Position numbers and translations under genes: made by a program
The notes under the pieces: model-generated
The model's input: only the letters and a program-made list of their open reading frames with translations
Databases searched by the model: none
What the model was told of the DNA's origin: nothing
Source: Cunninghamia lanceolata
Taxonomy: Eukaryota > Streptophyta > Pinopsida > Cupressales > Cupressaceae
Reading direction: 5' to 3'
Assembly: GCA_027924645.1 (NCBI GenBank)
Contig: BSBN01000849.1
Coordinates: 10,186,001 to 10,250,000 of the forward strand
Length of the DNA stretch: 64,000 nucleotides
Shown here: positions 11,703 to 24,600 of the stretch, piece after piece
Layout: every line of letters begins with the position of its first letter
Position numbering within the stretch: the first letter of the stretch is position 1

Positions 11703-14700
11703 AAATTATTCACTCTAACACCCCCCCTTAAGTGATACTTGGGGAGATCACAAAAGTGCAATAGATACAAAAATATGGGTCTCAGAAACTAGGCTTGATG
11801 AGGTACCCATGTACAATAAAGTCTCACAAATAGAGAAAAGGAGAAAACATAGTGGGAAAAACTCCTCTCCAAAAGAGAGAATGAGAAGAAAATAAGTCTC
11901 GTCAAAGATGTCCCTGAAAGATAGGAACATGAAGAACTCCTAAAGCATGTCGAAGTTGTAAACTTTGTCGAATAAGAACTGGTGTCTACTAGAATCAATG
12001 AACCCTCCAAGAATGTAGATCAGGATGAGATAGAGACACAAAACTCTGCATGAGTGCCCTCAATAACACTACTCAACTATATAGCACATATGTACACAAA
12101 GACAAAACAATCTGTGAAGCTGAAAGTACAAATGGTACAATGATCAAAGAGGCACAAATAACACTACATGAGTGACCTCAAATGACACTACTCAATGTGC
12201 AAGTGGTTCTTTACAAAGATACCAAAGTCTCACAATTTTGATCAACTAAAAAGTAGAAGGATGATGTGTCCAATACTTCACTGAAAAGAAGCATTAACAA
12301 AACCATGTGATACCCCCCATAATGCTGATAGGAAGAGGTATGGACAGATTAACTGAAATATGTGTAAGTAGGTGGAGATGCAACATTAGGTCCAATATGA
12401 AGTACAAGCAATTGGAAAAGGGTGTGCAAAAACAAGGCACACATGCATGAGGCTAGAATGTTATCATGGAGGTATGCTCACCGAACAAGATTGTGATGGC
12501 AAATAGCAAGGCACTAACACAACCCCCCATGGCACTTTATAAATTAGTGCATGTACAAAAGAGGCACAAGAGATGTGCAAGAAAAATCCCCCAAAATGGA
12601 ACACAAAATCAGTTTTGACACTTTATTTAGTGCATTTACAAAGCAAATAGTGCTTACAAACAAATATTGTATTGGGAGTTCTTACAAATGTCCAAAAGAA
12701 GGACAAAACCAGTTAATGTCATGAGGTGGACAATGAAGACATAGACTAAGCATGCCTTACAAACCTCAAATAAATGACAAAAAAATATACAAATTTAACT
12801 CCCCAAAACAAAAATGTTGTAAGAGATGCTCCCCATAAAAAAATTATAAGATTGAGTACAAATTTGACAAATGGAAGTCTAAATCGACTATTTATAACAC
12901 ATGGTGAATTTATATTTTTTTTGAGAAAATAGGTATTCCAAAACAAAAAACTACATGTACCAATGTGTTTCTTGCATTTTTCTAAGCAATTTAAAAAAAA
13001 AATTGCTCAATTTTGACACTGTGAGCAAAAGTTATGCCCTGTTGAAAAATGTCAAAAAGAAGAGAGCAAAATTGAACTCTAGAGGCAAAATAATACATCA
13101 AAACAATATAATTTTGGGAAATAAACTTCACCACAGTGAAGTTGATGAAACCATCTTTCTGTCAACTATAAGAAGTAAAAAATCTGACTCCCTATGTGCA
13201 AGTTATGATGAAAAGAAAACATACCCCCCTTGCAAACACTAAAGAAGCCTTGGGGGTCAATTAGTTGGCTAGCATTAAAATCTAGTGGTTATATGTAACG
13301 ACTAGTGGTTAGCATAAAATGCTAACTTCTAGCACTAAATGTGGTAGGTTAATGTTAAGTGTTTACAAAATTGCTAACATTAATGTTAGTGGCTATCAAA
13401 GCAGGTTGGCATTTGATGTTACATAAAACATAGCTTATAAATCTATGTTATAAAAGTGATAGGTTTAACATAAAATGTAAAACATAAAACTTAGACCTGA
13501 ATTAGTGAGACCATTAACATTAATTGTTAACATGTTGCTGGAAGATGAATAATGACCATGTGGTTACAACAATTGTAACTGAAAAGGTAGATGTCAGTGG
13601 AAGCCATGGGTAGTTTGGAACGTGGCTTCTATGAAGTGGAGGCTTGAAGACCGTGAGCTGAGTAGAAAGGAGACTGTGACCATCACCATAGATGTTGCCT
13701 TTCACTGCAGAAACCTCAATGCAAGTGACAACAAGATGCATTGGATTTGAATGTTGGCTGTGGGCAAATGTTAAATTCTGCCAAAAAAGGCCGCAGCTAG
13801 CAACAAACCACTTAGAAGACTGCGATTTCCATGGGTGATGGAGACAGTGGTGGGTTAAAAAACCACCACAAAAGTCATATTTTGAAATAGATGCAAACAC
13901 TGAGATGCCTTAAGAATTTCAACCATGGCTTGCAAAGTGGCAACCTGTGGAGTGATGGCTTCGACCTGCGATTCCTCCAATGCAAGAATGATGGTTTGAA
14001 TAGGGGCCGATACACCTACAGATGAATGGTAGGGATTGAAGGAACCCTTAGTTGATGGAAATCAAGCCATGAATGGTTATCCAATGATGACTGTGGTGAG
14101 GCCGCGGGCAGCTTAATTGAAGTCATGTGCGTGAAGGCACCAAACAATGTCTTTCGACAAAAAATAACACAATTTGGGAACTTGAATCCAAACTTTGACA
14201 AACATCTTGAAGACTATTATTGCTAAGCAATAACCTATAGAAAACAATAGAGAGCTATGACCTCAAAGTCTTGATGCTGACCTATGAGAGTAGAAATTTC
14301 CGTCTTGAGAACCAACGTCATTGAGTTGCCGAGTGCAAGACGTAAGGTCCAATATAGAATGGACCAAAAAGTTGTTGGATCTGCAATGATGGTGTGAAGA
14401 GATGGAATCCTTGGCTAAACACCTTTAAACACTCCAAACAATGACCGAACGTCTAAAGACATGACCTCCAAGAGAAAAAAACACAGCTTGCAAATGGAGA
14501 CCACAATCCCTGCAATGACAAACAAACAACGACCAAACAGAGGATAACATTTGGTAGCCCGCAGATAGAAAATAATGGTGATCTGGAGAAAGGGCCAGTG
14601 ATGGACAAAGGCCGAGCACTGGAATGAATGGCGACTTCAACTAGCGACTGTGATCTTCAAAAAACTTCAACGGAAAGCCACGACCTCAGATGGTTTGATG

Positions 14701-16994
14701 GCGGCCAATACCTGCAACAAAGTGACCTCGAGTCTACATGAAGTGACCCAAAGGTAGAAGATGAACAAAGACCTTCAAGGACTCTTTGATCATAGCTGTA
14801 GCCTGTGAATAGAGTTGTACCAATGTAGAGATACTCGCCACTGAGAATGATCAAACAAAGACCTCCAACTGGAAATTTGCACTCAGAAAACTCAGAAACA
14901 ATATCTGCAATCAAGAGAACCTGTATCACACCAACACTCTAATCTGGAATCAAGAGTAAACCATGACACAATACCAACCATCCTATAAGCAAGGATCACC
15001 TATCAAAACTGACAAGCCGTAAACAACACCTCAACCAAAGACTCCAAGAGTCCTCCATGGTACCAAGATGTCAACATCTCCAAATTAGATGAAGATAACC
15101 ATATCTTGGCAAAGCTCCCACTGAAGTGTGATACCGAGCTATACAAGGCAACATCATAAACATCAAACCATTAAACCCATCACCATCAAAAGCTCCCACT
15201 GAAACCTGTAATCAAGCTATCCATGACATCATGATAACCATCTCTTACATGAAGATTATCCATGACCCCAACACAATCAATGAATCCATTGTAAATGACA
15301 TAGCTCCCAAAAGGTCAAGTAAACCATAATCTTCAAACCAAGAAGATGAACAAAACCTGTAACCCAAACATCAATCCAACACTACCAAAACTGCAACTGT
15401 AAAACAATCATGTCATGCCAAAGTCCCAACCAAACAAAGAATATCCGTGACACCATGATCACCACATAATGTACTTGCACCAAACCCCCATCAAGTCTCA
15501 CACAACTGTACCATATAGTCAACAAACATAGGTCCCATATCATGACTGTATCAGGTAATACCATCTCTCTATATCTCATAATGACAAGCAAACCAATGCA
15601 ACATGTGACTAACCCAAGCCAACCCACATCCAAGTCATAAATTATGCAACCTGTGAACATAGACAACCTACAACATTGCACAACCTGTAGATCTCACAAT
15701 GCAACATGCAAACTCAACAGAACATGTATAATGCTGTCAAAAAAGGATAATCAGAGATAAACCTATAAGTTTGCAATGACTCAAACACCAAATCATCCTA
15801 GATTCAATTTGCCATCAACTCACAAAATCACCAAAAGTCAAAGGAACCAAAAGTATCTCAAAATGATATAATCTAAACAAACCTCATAATATCATCTCCA
15901 AACTTGCTCCACTATGTAGTGCTTAGAAATACCTTTCCAACGCCTATATAAAGTCTGAAATCTGACGAGTCGTATGTACCTATTATGCCCGGTCAAAGCT
16001 CAAAATGAACATCTGGCTTCCAACTAGTAAAAACTGGTCAAAATTGCAAAGTCTAGAAAAATCTCTATCGCCATTGCATAGTATGCAAGAAGAGCTTTAC
16101 ATCAACTATAAGAAGTAAAAAATCTGACCTTCTAGGCGAAAGTTATGCACCTTAGAAAAAAATTGCCCTCCTAGGCTTATCAAACATGCCCTGGTGGCCC
16201 TCTAGTGGTAGCTATGTGGTGCACTGGTGGCCCGCTGGTGGCGGTGGCGCGCCGTTGGTGCTTGGGCAGTGCTCTGGTGATAGAAGGGTGGTAGACCCCA
16301 AAATGCATTTTAAAAGGTTTTGATTTTTGTTTGAAAGTTTTGAATATTAAGCCCCACTGACAGCCGACCGCTGGCCTGTGCAAGCCGTGCAACCTGTTGT
16401 CACAGGCACAGGGTACGGGAGGTCTGCGGACCCACCCCCCCCATTTATTTATTTTTTAATTTTAATTTCTCTATTATAGTTTGATTTTTTTAACTTCATT
16501 TGCAGACTTCAGGGGGTATATATATTTTTAATTAAAAAATTTCTGATGATAGGCGTACCTAGCGACCTGACGACGTAGACCTAATGCATGACATGTACTG
16601 CCAATTCCGTACGAAATCTTTAAAGATTCTCTGCAAGATTCCCTAGGGCACAAAATAGGGCAAAATTTTTCTGTCTCTGAACATAGGTGAATTGTATGTT
16701 TTTCTTCACCTACGGCAGCTCCTAAATCCAATGGCAGAGTTTGTTTTTGCCCAGGAGGATTCTTACAAAAATTGGCCTCCAAAATCCTCCATAGAAAGAT
16801 CCCAAATCGAAAACCCATATGCCAAATGTCCATGAAACCCTAGATCTGCAACAACCCAAGTCCGCAAACAGCCTTGTAAGCATGAAAATGCCTTCATTCC
16901 TTCCATGCAAAGCCATGGATTCTACTATACACAAAAAATCCACTCATAGCTAGGGTTATCAAATGGGGATTTCCTCCCAAATCATGGCAACCAA

Positions 16995-17006
16995 GCTCTG
17001 ATACCA
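16995..17006 (-). other. Primer binding site on the minus strand
   Basis: GCTCTGATACCA is the reverse complement of TGGTATCAGAGC and lies two bases from the LTR end at 17009, which fixes the orientation of this element. Confidence 0.75.
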
Positions 17007-17008
17007 AA

Positions 17009-17699
17009 TGTTGAAAATATGCAGCCATAAAGACAAATTCCTCATAACCCAATAAGAGATTTAATATGCAACAAACTAGAAATCCACATGCAAAAGAAAT
17101 AGACAATCATACCATCAACGGTGACATAAGACATACCCTAGGAAAACCCTCATAGAGGGAAAAACCCAGCCTCCAAAAGCATGCATCTCTCATGTATTAT
17201 TCAACCATAATCAACAAATACATATGCATAGATCACCTCTGAAACATCAAGCTCTTTCTACCTACAATCCATGTGAACAAGCATGTAACCATACATCCCA
17301 TGCCATGCTTCAAACCTCACACCAAACTGCAAGAGAAGCTACAACCCAACTAACAAGCCAAATGGCCAACTCACCTCTACAACTACCTTTGTGTTTGCTT
17401 TTATAGACATAAGCTCACACAAATACAACATGTGGTATTGTAATACCATTTTCTCCAAAACCATGTGTTTACAAAACCATTGACCCCACATTTGATTATT
17501 GGTACTAAGTTTTCCCAATTAATCAAATAATTACAAATAAAGTAATTAACCTAATGTTACATACAACAATTAAAGTGGCGTCTAAATAAATATCCAATGT
17601 GGCTAAACACATCACATGACGCACCACAATTAAATATTTATTTTACATAATAAAATAATACCAATGTTATGCAAGGTGTACAACACACCTACTCTAACA
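17009..17699 (-). repeat. 5' LTR of the minus-strand non-coding element (691 bp)
   Basis: On the plus strand it runs from TGTTGAAAA to CTCTAACA, so both ends have TG/CA form. A TATA-like sequence (CTATAAAAGC on the minus strand) sits near 17397-17406. The primer site adjoins its left end. No matching second LTR was found in the window. Confidence 0.65.
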
Positions 17700-18641
17700 A
17701 AATGTTATTTAGAAAAAGAGGGTTGTTGAATGAGGTTGATAGTTTAATTAGATCCTCCTTTCACTACATACATTCAAGGACATTAAACCAAGTTGAATCT
17801 CAACTTTTGCAAGAGGACTAAGCTACAAGTTTGGTGTCACTTGGAATGACAAGGAAATTTGGAATTTGTTGATTAATTTGTTAAATCTTAATCTGATTAG
17901 GCCTAAACCCCTAATTATGCAAAATCGTAAACAAACAGACAATACTCTATAAATGCTCGCACAGGAAGGCACTAAATGCAGATTAGATACATACTAGATT
18001 TTAGATTTCAGAAGGCAAAAACTTCGGGGACAAAAGAGCGGGTGCCCTTGTCTAATATAGTGCTTTTTCTGAGCACTTCTGACCAAAATACGCTTTAGAC
18101 TGCAACTTGTTCATAGATTCCCGACACTATAAAACTGGAGGACAAAAGAGCAGGTGTCCTTGTCCAATTAGGGATATTTTTTGTCATTTTATTCATATTT
18201 GGAATCTTCTTGCTCTGCTCTAATCACCTGCAACTCCTCTCCACAAGATCCGACACTTGTAACCTGCAATCATAAGAGGGGCTAGGGGTTGTGGTGTTTA
18301 GGAGCTTGCCTCAGTCAAGCCTCGAAATGGCATTCAAGCCTTCCAACATCATTGTTAGATAGAGTGCGTGCCCTTGGTAGATAGAGGCAAAAGCAAATTA
18401 TATGATAAATTGATTGAAACACAAAATAGATGTCACCTCGGAGGTGAAGCTCTCACGGGGAGATGAAGATCTTTCACGCTATGAAGAGATGGATTGATGA
18501 AGACAAATATGAAACAAACAAGTACAAACACAACACAATACTACTTTGTAACACAATGAAAGCCTTGAATATCCTTAACACAAGATCACAAGTTCACATT
18601 ATCCATCTAAGTGCAAAATGAATCCCTAAACATGCTTATAT
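17700..18641. other. Unassigned stretch
   Basis: No gene or clear element was found. A phrase near 18300 about GGAGCTTGCCTCAGTCAAGCC resembles one near 52215, suggesting a shared dispersed repeat. The stretch ends in TATAT, the left target duplication of the next element. Confidence 0.3.
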
Positions 18642-19730
18642 TGTTGGCAAGAGACACTATATGGATTCATGGTTGTTGTCATTGATGGCAACAAAGGTCA
18701 TCCCACATATCCGCAAGTCATAATGTGTCTCTACCGGAAGTCAGAATAAAGAATGTTGTGGTCCGGTGAAGAAGAACAAAGCATGTGGCAAGGTCCAACA
18801 GATTGGTCCGGATCTCTCAGAGGAAGTGTCTTGGTGCAGTGCGGATTTGGGGAAGTCAAGAGGACTACCTTGAGTGGTATATTCCAAGGATTTAGCCTCC
18901 GGTGATGGACAAGGAAAAAGATATGATTGGTTGAGTACCGGATTCCTGAGAGACAATGATAACAGAGGAAGAACTGACTGGCAGAGTATCAGACTGCTTT
19001 TCGGATGGGTTACTGTTGATGACAGAGGTTGTGAAGGCATGAATCATGTTTGGCCGACATGATTAATGATATCTACAAGTATATGCTTGATCCGCATTGC
19101 TTGGTGAGGAAGGATTCAGCCGACAGAATGAGAGTTTATAAGAAACTAGACTGTTCCGGATGCCGACTAGAAAGGTGATGAAATTACTTGTGCGGATATA
19201 TATAGAGGATGGATTTAGTTGTGAAGTGTTGTGTGGATGTGGAGATATATGCGAATAAGTCCAGATAAGAGCAGAAGTAGCAAAAAGGATCCGGTATGTG
19301 AAAGATAGCAGAATAAAGAACAGAGGAAAGATGAAGTGCAGCAGATCAGTATACTGAGCCTAACCGGAACTGAACTCCAGCATATGCAGATGCTTCCAAT
19401 CAGTTCAAGACTGTGATTCTCATCACTTTGTAGACAGTGTGTCTTCTTGTAGGCAGTGGGCCTCTTGTGAGCAGTGTGCTCGGGCAGTGAGCCCTAATTG
19501 GCAAGTGCCATTTTTGTAATTTCCTATTCTTCTAACAGAGAATAATTTTGGGTTAATCACCCCGTGGTTTTCTCCCTTAACAGGGTTTCCACGTCAAAAA
19601 TACTGTGTCATGTGTTTCTTATTTCATGATTAATGTTTTGTGTTTGATTTGATGCTGCATCAATTAAAGGAAAGTTCAATAAGGGAAATAATTAGGATAA
19701 CTGATTCACCCCCCCTCTCAGTTATCAACA
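18642..19730 (+). repeat. 5' LTR of the pol-less element (1089 bp)
   Basis: It runs from TGTTGGCAAG to TATCAACA. TATATATAGA at 19197-19206 is the likely TATA box. Five small hairpins lie at 19432-19509, then the conserved GTGG...CCACG region and a C-run before the end. Confidence 0.93.
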
Positions 19731-19732
19731 AT

Positions 19733-19744
19733 TGGTATCAGAGC
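19733..19744 (+). other. Primer binding site
   Basis: TGGTATCAGAGC lies two bases after the LTR, identical in sequence and spacing to the site in the autonomous element at 5884. Confidence 0.9.
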
Positions 19745-19795
19745 TAAGTTCCTCCTAATAGAGCCTAACAGCTTGAGGAAGATCTGGGATTTCAA

Positions 19796-20974
19796 ATGGA
19801 TGCATATGGTTTAAGGGAGCAACTCAAGACTGCTCTTGAGGATCTTGAACAGTCAAATTCTGAAGTCAGTGAATTAAAGGAAAGACTCAAACAGGCTGAT
19901 GAATTCATGAGAGAATTAAAAGACAAATTAAGTCTCTCTATGAAAAAGAGAAAGGAGCTGCTTCGACAGTTGGCAAGACAAAGTGAAGAAAGCAATACAA
20001 ATGAAGAATTGACTGAGCAAACCAAGTTATGTGAAAAGTTATCAAAAGAAGTCATTATGTTAAGACATGAAATGGAATCAGGAACTATAAAGTTTACTCA
20101 AGAGATTGAAGAAAAAAGAAAGGCTGAAGACAATCTAAGACAATCTCTTAAAGAAAAATCAGAAGAATGCCACCAGATGGACAGGATTATCAGACATCTT
20201 GAATCTGATCTTGAAGATGCCAAAGATAATGAAGGAAAACTTGAGGATCAAATTGCCTCTCTCAAAAGAGACCTTCAAACAACAAATGAATATAAAGAGA
20301 AATTCAAGATAAGTTCTGCTCAACTTGAAGTTCTTCTTGGAAGTCAAAAGAGGACAGATGACAAGTATGGATTGGGATATGAGAAAGGAGAAAGCTCCGG
20401 ATCCGGTCAGAAGAATCTTGGATCAGAAAATCCAAGGAACAGGCCTAGAAGACCTCCGGTAAGACAGCCAAATGCTCAAAGATATCCATCCTTCAATGGA
20501 TACTGCCACAGCTGCAACCACTTTGGTCACAAAGCTGATCAGTGCAGAATGAGAATCAATCAGATTAATTCATCCTTCTCCGGACAGTGCTTCAACTGCA
20601 AAAGGTATGGACACAAATCCCATGAATGCAGAATTATGCAAGTAAACAAATCATTCAAAGGTAGATGCTTCACATGCAATAGAATAGGTCATAGGGCTAA
20701 TCAATGCAGATCAAGAGGATATCAGTCAAATATGCAAAGAAATGTTATTTGCCAAATCTGCAATAGGTCCGGTCATAATGCTAAAGTCTGCAGAAACAAG
20801 AATCAGGACAAAAGAGGTCCGGTGTATAATCAGAATCAAGACAAGGGTAAACAAAAGATGAATGCGGATGAGGTTAGGAATCAGATGAGCAAGATTTGGG
20901 TGAAGAAAAGTTCAGAGAATGTAGAGGTCGGATCCGCACCAGACTCTGGTGCTGATATCTCTTCCGGAAATTAA
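19796..20974 (+). CDS. Coiled-coil protein with four CCHC zinc knuckles (gag-like, 392 aa)
   Basis: Residues 1 to about 185 are almost entirely charged, with heptad-like leucines, and should form a long coiled coil. A basic linker follows. Four CX2CX4HX4C zinc knuckles lie at about 237-250, 265-278, 291-304 and 319-332. Zinc knuckles bind nucleic acid, so the protein most likely packages RNA as a gag does. The usual Copia gag fold seen at 5939 is absent, and autonomous Copia gags normally have one knuckle. The ATG at 19796 follows the primer site by about 50 bases, as expected for the first ORF. The ORF stops cleanly after SSGN and no protease follows. Confidence 0.88.
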   Translation: MDAYGLREQLKTALEDLEQSNSEVSELKERLKQADEFMRELKDKLSLSMKKRKELLRQLARQSEESNTNEELTEQTKLCEKLSKEVIMLRHEMESGTIKFTQEIEEKRKAEDNLRQSLKEKSEECHQMDRIIRHLESDLEDAKDNEGKLEDQIASLKRDLQTTNEYKEKFKISSAQLEVLLGSQKRTDDKYGLGYEKGESSGSGQKNLGSENPRNRPRRPPVRQPNAQRYPSFNGYCHSCNHFGHKADQCRMRINQINSSFSGQCFNCKRYGHKSHECRIMQVNKSFKGRCFTCNRIGHRANQCRSRGYQSNMQRNVICQICNRSGHNAKVCRNKNQDKRGPVYNQNQDKGKQKMNADEVRNQMSKIWVKKSSENVEVGSAPDSGADISSGN

Positions 20975-21627
20975 AAAGTGAGCTCAGGCTCAGGGGGAGA
21001 CTCAAAGAAAATCTTGTTCCCCCAGCCAAACAAGTGGTGCCGGATGTGGCACAAGATGCGGATCAAAGGGTTTGTAGATATGAGTCTTGAGATACTTCAG
21101 TCAAGTTTTCAGAGTTCCGCATGGAGTTATGAAGAAGCTGTGATCGATCAAATAAGACCTGTTCAGGGAGATGCTCCGGTGTGATAAAGGATTACAAAAA
21201 GGTCCGGAAAGATCCGGAAATGCACTATCTTGTTCTGCGGATTGGACAGAGTGTTTGGGATGTTCTTGTAATGTGTTACCTTGATTTATTCATGATTGAA
21301 AGATCCGGATGATATCCACAGATCAGGACTAATCCGGGATACTCCAAGCTATCCAGACAAGGCAAACCGGAATGATGTAGGTGAAGCATTTATTGCAGAT
21401 AGATATTAGGGTTCGCGGAGCAATTTAAGGGATTTCTCAAAGGTCATTTACTCATTCTGCACTCGAGAAGAAGCGAAAAGTGGAGCTCTGCAACAAGGTT
21501 CATCAAGCACACCAAGGATCTCCTGCCGAAGCTATTGCATAAAGAAATCAATCCAACCACTCCGTGCAAACCGAAGGCGCATAAGGTATTCTCCGTTTTT
21601 CATTACCTCACTGCAAATCTTTGAAGA
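20975..21627 (+). other. Spacer between the two ORFs containing a relic of a Sirevirus LTR
   Basis: A CAGGGGGAGACTC tract near 20990 resembles a polypurine tract. From about 21055 to 21300 the sequence follows the LTR of the 4589 element from about 4767 to 5010 (shared GGTTTGTAGATATGAGTCTTGAG-like start, CAAAAAGGTCCGG and TCTGCGGATTGGA). It also matches the 1-1260 copy, but it is not part of this element's own LTR. The remaining 300 bases up to the second ORF look like a leader and have no ORF of note. Confidence 0.75.
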
Positions 21628-24600
21628 ATGGCTACTCCAAACATAGTTAAGATCTCTGATAGACCTCGCCCCTCATTCAAGAAACATCCCTACAAATCAT
21701 TGGAGGTAGATCCACTAGGAGCCTTCTCTAGTGTTCCTCACGGAGTTTTACACACCGAAGACATTAGGGTTTACATACATGCAAGCATTGAGGAATTTGG
21801 GGAATTCAAATTAAGAGACCTCTATCACAAGCAGCTGATAGACAATGCTTTTGAGCTTAAACCAGAGTATAAGGATATCCAGAAGAAACAATTTGAGCAA
21901 TTTATTCATTTCCCCTGCTTTGAAGAAGATGAATGGGTCCGGTATGTACTGAGCAGGATGCATGACAACTTTCTATGGCTAGATAGACCCTGCAAGATCA
22001 CAAAAGAGGCAATTAGAGCAGTAACTGGTCTATACTCTTCCGGAGGGGTACCTATCCTCAAATCTGTCAAGAACAACATTGTAACTGAGGCCACCGGATC
22101 AAAATTTGACAAGAGGGCAATGACCATTGAAGATATTTCGGATCCGGATATCAAATATGCATCAATGATAATAGGATACAAGATCTATCACTCCAGCAGG
22201 GAGAATTCTGTATCCGGAACTGCAATATACACTGCCTATGAAATGCTAAGAAAGAATGCAGAATATGATCTCTGTGAACTACTGCTAAGCCAATTAATGG
22301 AAAATATACAGAAAATCAAGAAGGATAAGAAGAATTCCTTTAAGTATGGTACTCTTATTGTATGTCTATTCTTCTACTTCATGAATGAGCTACCCGGAAC
22401 AAGTGGATGGGTATGGCAGAATGACAAACCTATTGCAGTCCAGATAAGAGACTACTTGCATGGACTTGGGGATGCAAAGGCGAGAAATACAGCTCTATGG
22501 GGATACTTCAAAAACTTTCAGAGCATGATGCAAGCAAGAGAGAGAATTCCCCAGTCTCTTGTTGAAAAATACAAAGACTCAGTGTGTTTTATGGTTGACA
22601 CTGATCAGTGCCTAATGGAGGCAGTAGAGCCAAGGACTGTCTGGATCATGCCCATGGGGTATGAAGTAGATGAACAGATAGTGGAGCTGCATGTTCAACA
22701 CATGCTAAGTCAGCCCAAAGATCCTAAGGCAGAAAGGTTTGGAACCTTTGAGGAGTTGAGTGTAAAAATACATGTAGAACTCAGGGAACCTGAGATTAAA
22801 AGAAAAGTGAGAAAAGAAGTAGAGCACATTGCTCAAGGCCTAGGCATCTCAAAGGAGGCACTTGATGCCAGCCGGGAAAAGAGGAGGAAGGCCGAGGAAG
22901 AAGAGAAAAGTAAAGAAAGTGCTCCGGTTGGAGCTCCCACCCGGACCAGATCATCAAAGAGATCTGCACCTCCCTCAACCAAAAGTTCAAAACCGGAAGT
23001 CCAGGCATCCGGTAAGAGATCCAAGACAAAAGCCACAAGGGCCTATGGAAGCCAAAAGGATGAAGAGGAAACAGAGTCAGATGAGGGAATAAAAGAAATA
23101 AAGAAACAGAAAAAGAAAGGATCCGGTAAGCCCTCCACAGGCCAAGACAAGGATGAAATGGCAGAGGTAACTGTTGAAAAGCCCACTCTGTCACTAGAGA
23201 GCATAATCAAGTCGGTCACGGTGGATGGAAACCTTCAACCAATGACTGAATCATATGATGACTTCAGTGAGGCCGACCAAAAGACTCTGCAGGAGGCCAC
23301 AGTAAAATATCTTAATATATATAATAAGGCTTTCATTGAAATAATATCTCTTATTCCTAAAAGCCTAGAAAAGGAATTGGAAGTAAGAAAGAATAATGCT
23401 CATGCTAAAGATCTTGAGATCCGGGAGCAGATAGCTATTCAGCTATATCCTCAAATTGATCCCAAGACAATGAACATTATCTTCAAGGACTGCAAAGATG
23501 AGTTCAGAAGCAAAGCCAGGATGAATCAACTCATGCTTGGTGAGACTGACAAAGTGGCCCAAGAAACAGAAGAGATCCTCCGGAAGGCCTTCAAAAGGTT
23601 CAATCTTCCTGTTGTAGAGGACTTAGGTGCAGAAACAGCTGCTGATTTGGAATCTTCTGCTCCGGAAGAAGTGAGCCCTGAACAGACAAATATCTCTCCT
23701 CCGGTTTCCCCTACAGTCTCCGGATCCAAAGAAGAAGAGCAATTACAGGAGAAGGAAGCAGTGGTGAAAGACAAAGAGGTTGACAGTTCTAAGACTGCAG
23801 AAGAAAAGAAACATCTGTCTCCGGCAAGAGACACTGCACAAACTGTTCAACAATTTTTGAGCAAAGAAACTCTAGAGATTGATGAACCGGAGCTTCTAAA
23901 AGGCCCATTTGATTTTGACTCTCTCTCTCCGGTACAAACAATGAAGATAGCTTCATTTGCAAATGCCAAGGCAAATGAAAAGCTCCTGAAGTCTCATATG
24001 GAAGACTGTGAGTTGATAGAGGCTGCTTCCGGAGTACTTGTAAAGATCATGCCATCAATCCAGATAGATCCGACAGCCTCCTCTTCCGGTAATCTAAAAA
24101 CCTTAGTCAGCAGTGTTGATACACATTTTGATTCTCTAGAAAAATCAGCTGAAGAAAAGGTCCAGAAGGAATTTTTGGATAAAAGATTTTCAGAAATATT
24201 AGAATTAATCTCTAAGGATAGGAAGATTGTAAGCATTGGAATAAAGAGCTTAGAGAATGCTCTTAAGGATGGCGGTGACATCTATAAATTTTGTATATCC
24301 TGGTCAAAGGCAACAGCAGCATTTGACAAGAAAATAAAAGAGGAACAGGATAAGCTACAAAGCTTATCTCAAAGTTTTGATCCTCTCTCTTCCTCTATAA
24401 TAAATCAAGAATGTCAGACCATTGCAGTCTTGAATGAAATAAAAAATCTTGAGAAGGAAAGGAAGAACATCACTAACCAGATGGGAGAACTTAGAAGGAT
24501 TATAATCCCTAAGTTGGAAACTATGCATGAGGCCATCAGTGATGCTCAGACCACCGCCCAAACAAAAGATCCGACAGATCTCAAGCGGGCAGAAGCGTTT

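Larger units (their letters stand above)
4102..11720 (-). repeat. LTR split by the Sirevirus-like insertion (two arms: 4102-4588 and 11703-11720)
   Basis: The left arm begins TGTTGGAG at 4102. The right arm ends CTCTAACA at 11720, which pairs with that start at 7 of 8 positions, and is followed by a C-rich tract (11721-11729) that is a polypurine tract on the minus strand. Removing the element at 4589-11702 and one copy of its target duplication gives a single LTR of about 500 bp, read on the minus strand, with its internal region to the right. A reversed TATA-like TATTATAGAGG lies near 4253. The LTR at 17009-17699 does not resemble it, so its partner was not found. Confidence 0.5.
11709..17699 (-). 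mobile_element. Non-coding LTR element on the minus strand (possibly a composite)
   Basis: The right side has a clear 5' LTR (17009-17699) and a reversed primer site (16995-17006). The left side has a reversed polypurine tract (11721-11729) next to an LTR end at 11720. About 5.3 kb lies between them with no ORF longer than about 126 codons and no retroviral motif, as in large non-autonomous LARD-type elements. Its two LTRs should match but the left one (4102-4588 plus 11703-11720) does not, so this may be two truncated elements joined. A block containing AACTATAAGAAGTAAAAAAT occurs at about 13160 and again near 16100. Confidence 0.5.

Noticed and set aside
22796..23194. Antisense frame of 132 codons in the 1027-aa ORF
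   Set aside because: It is a shadow of the low-complexity linker; the sense frame is longer and intact.
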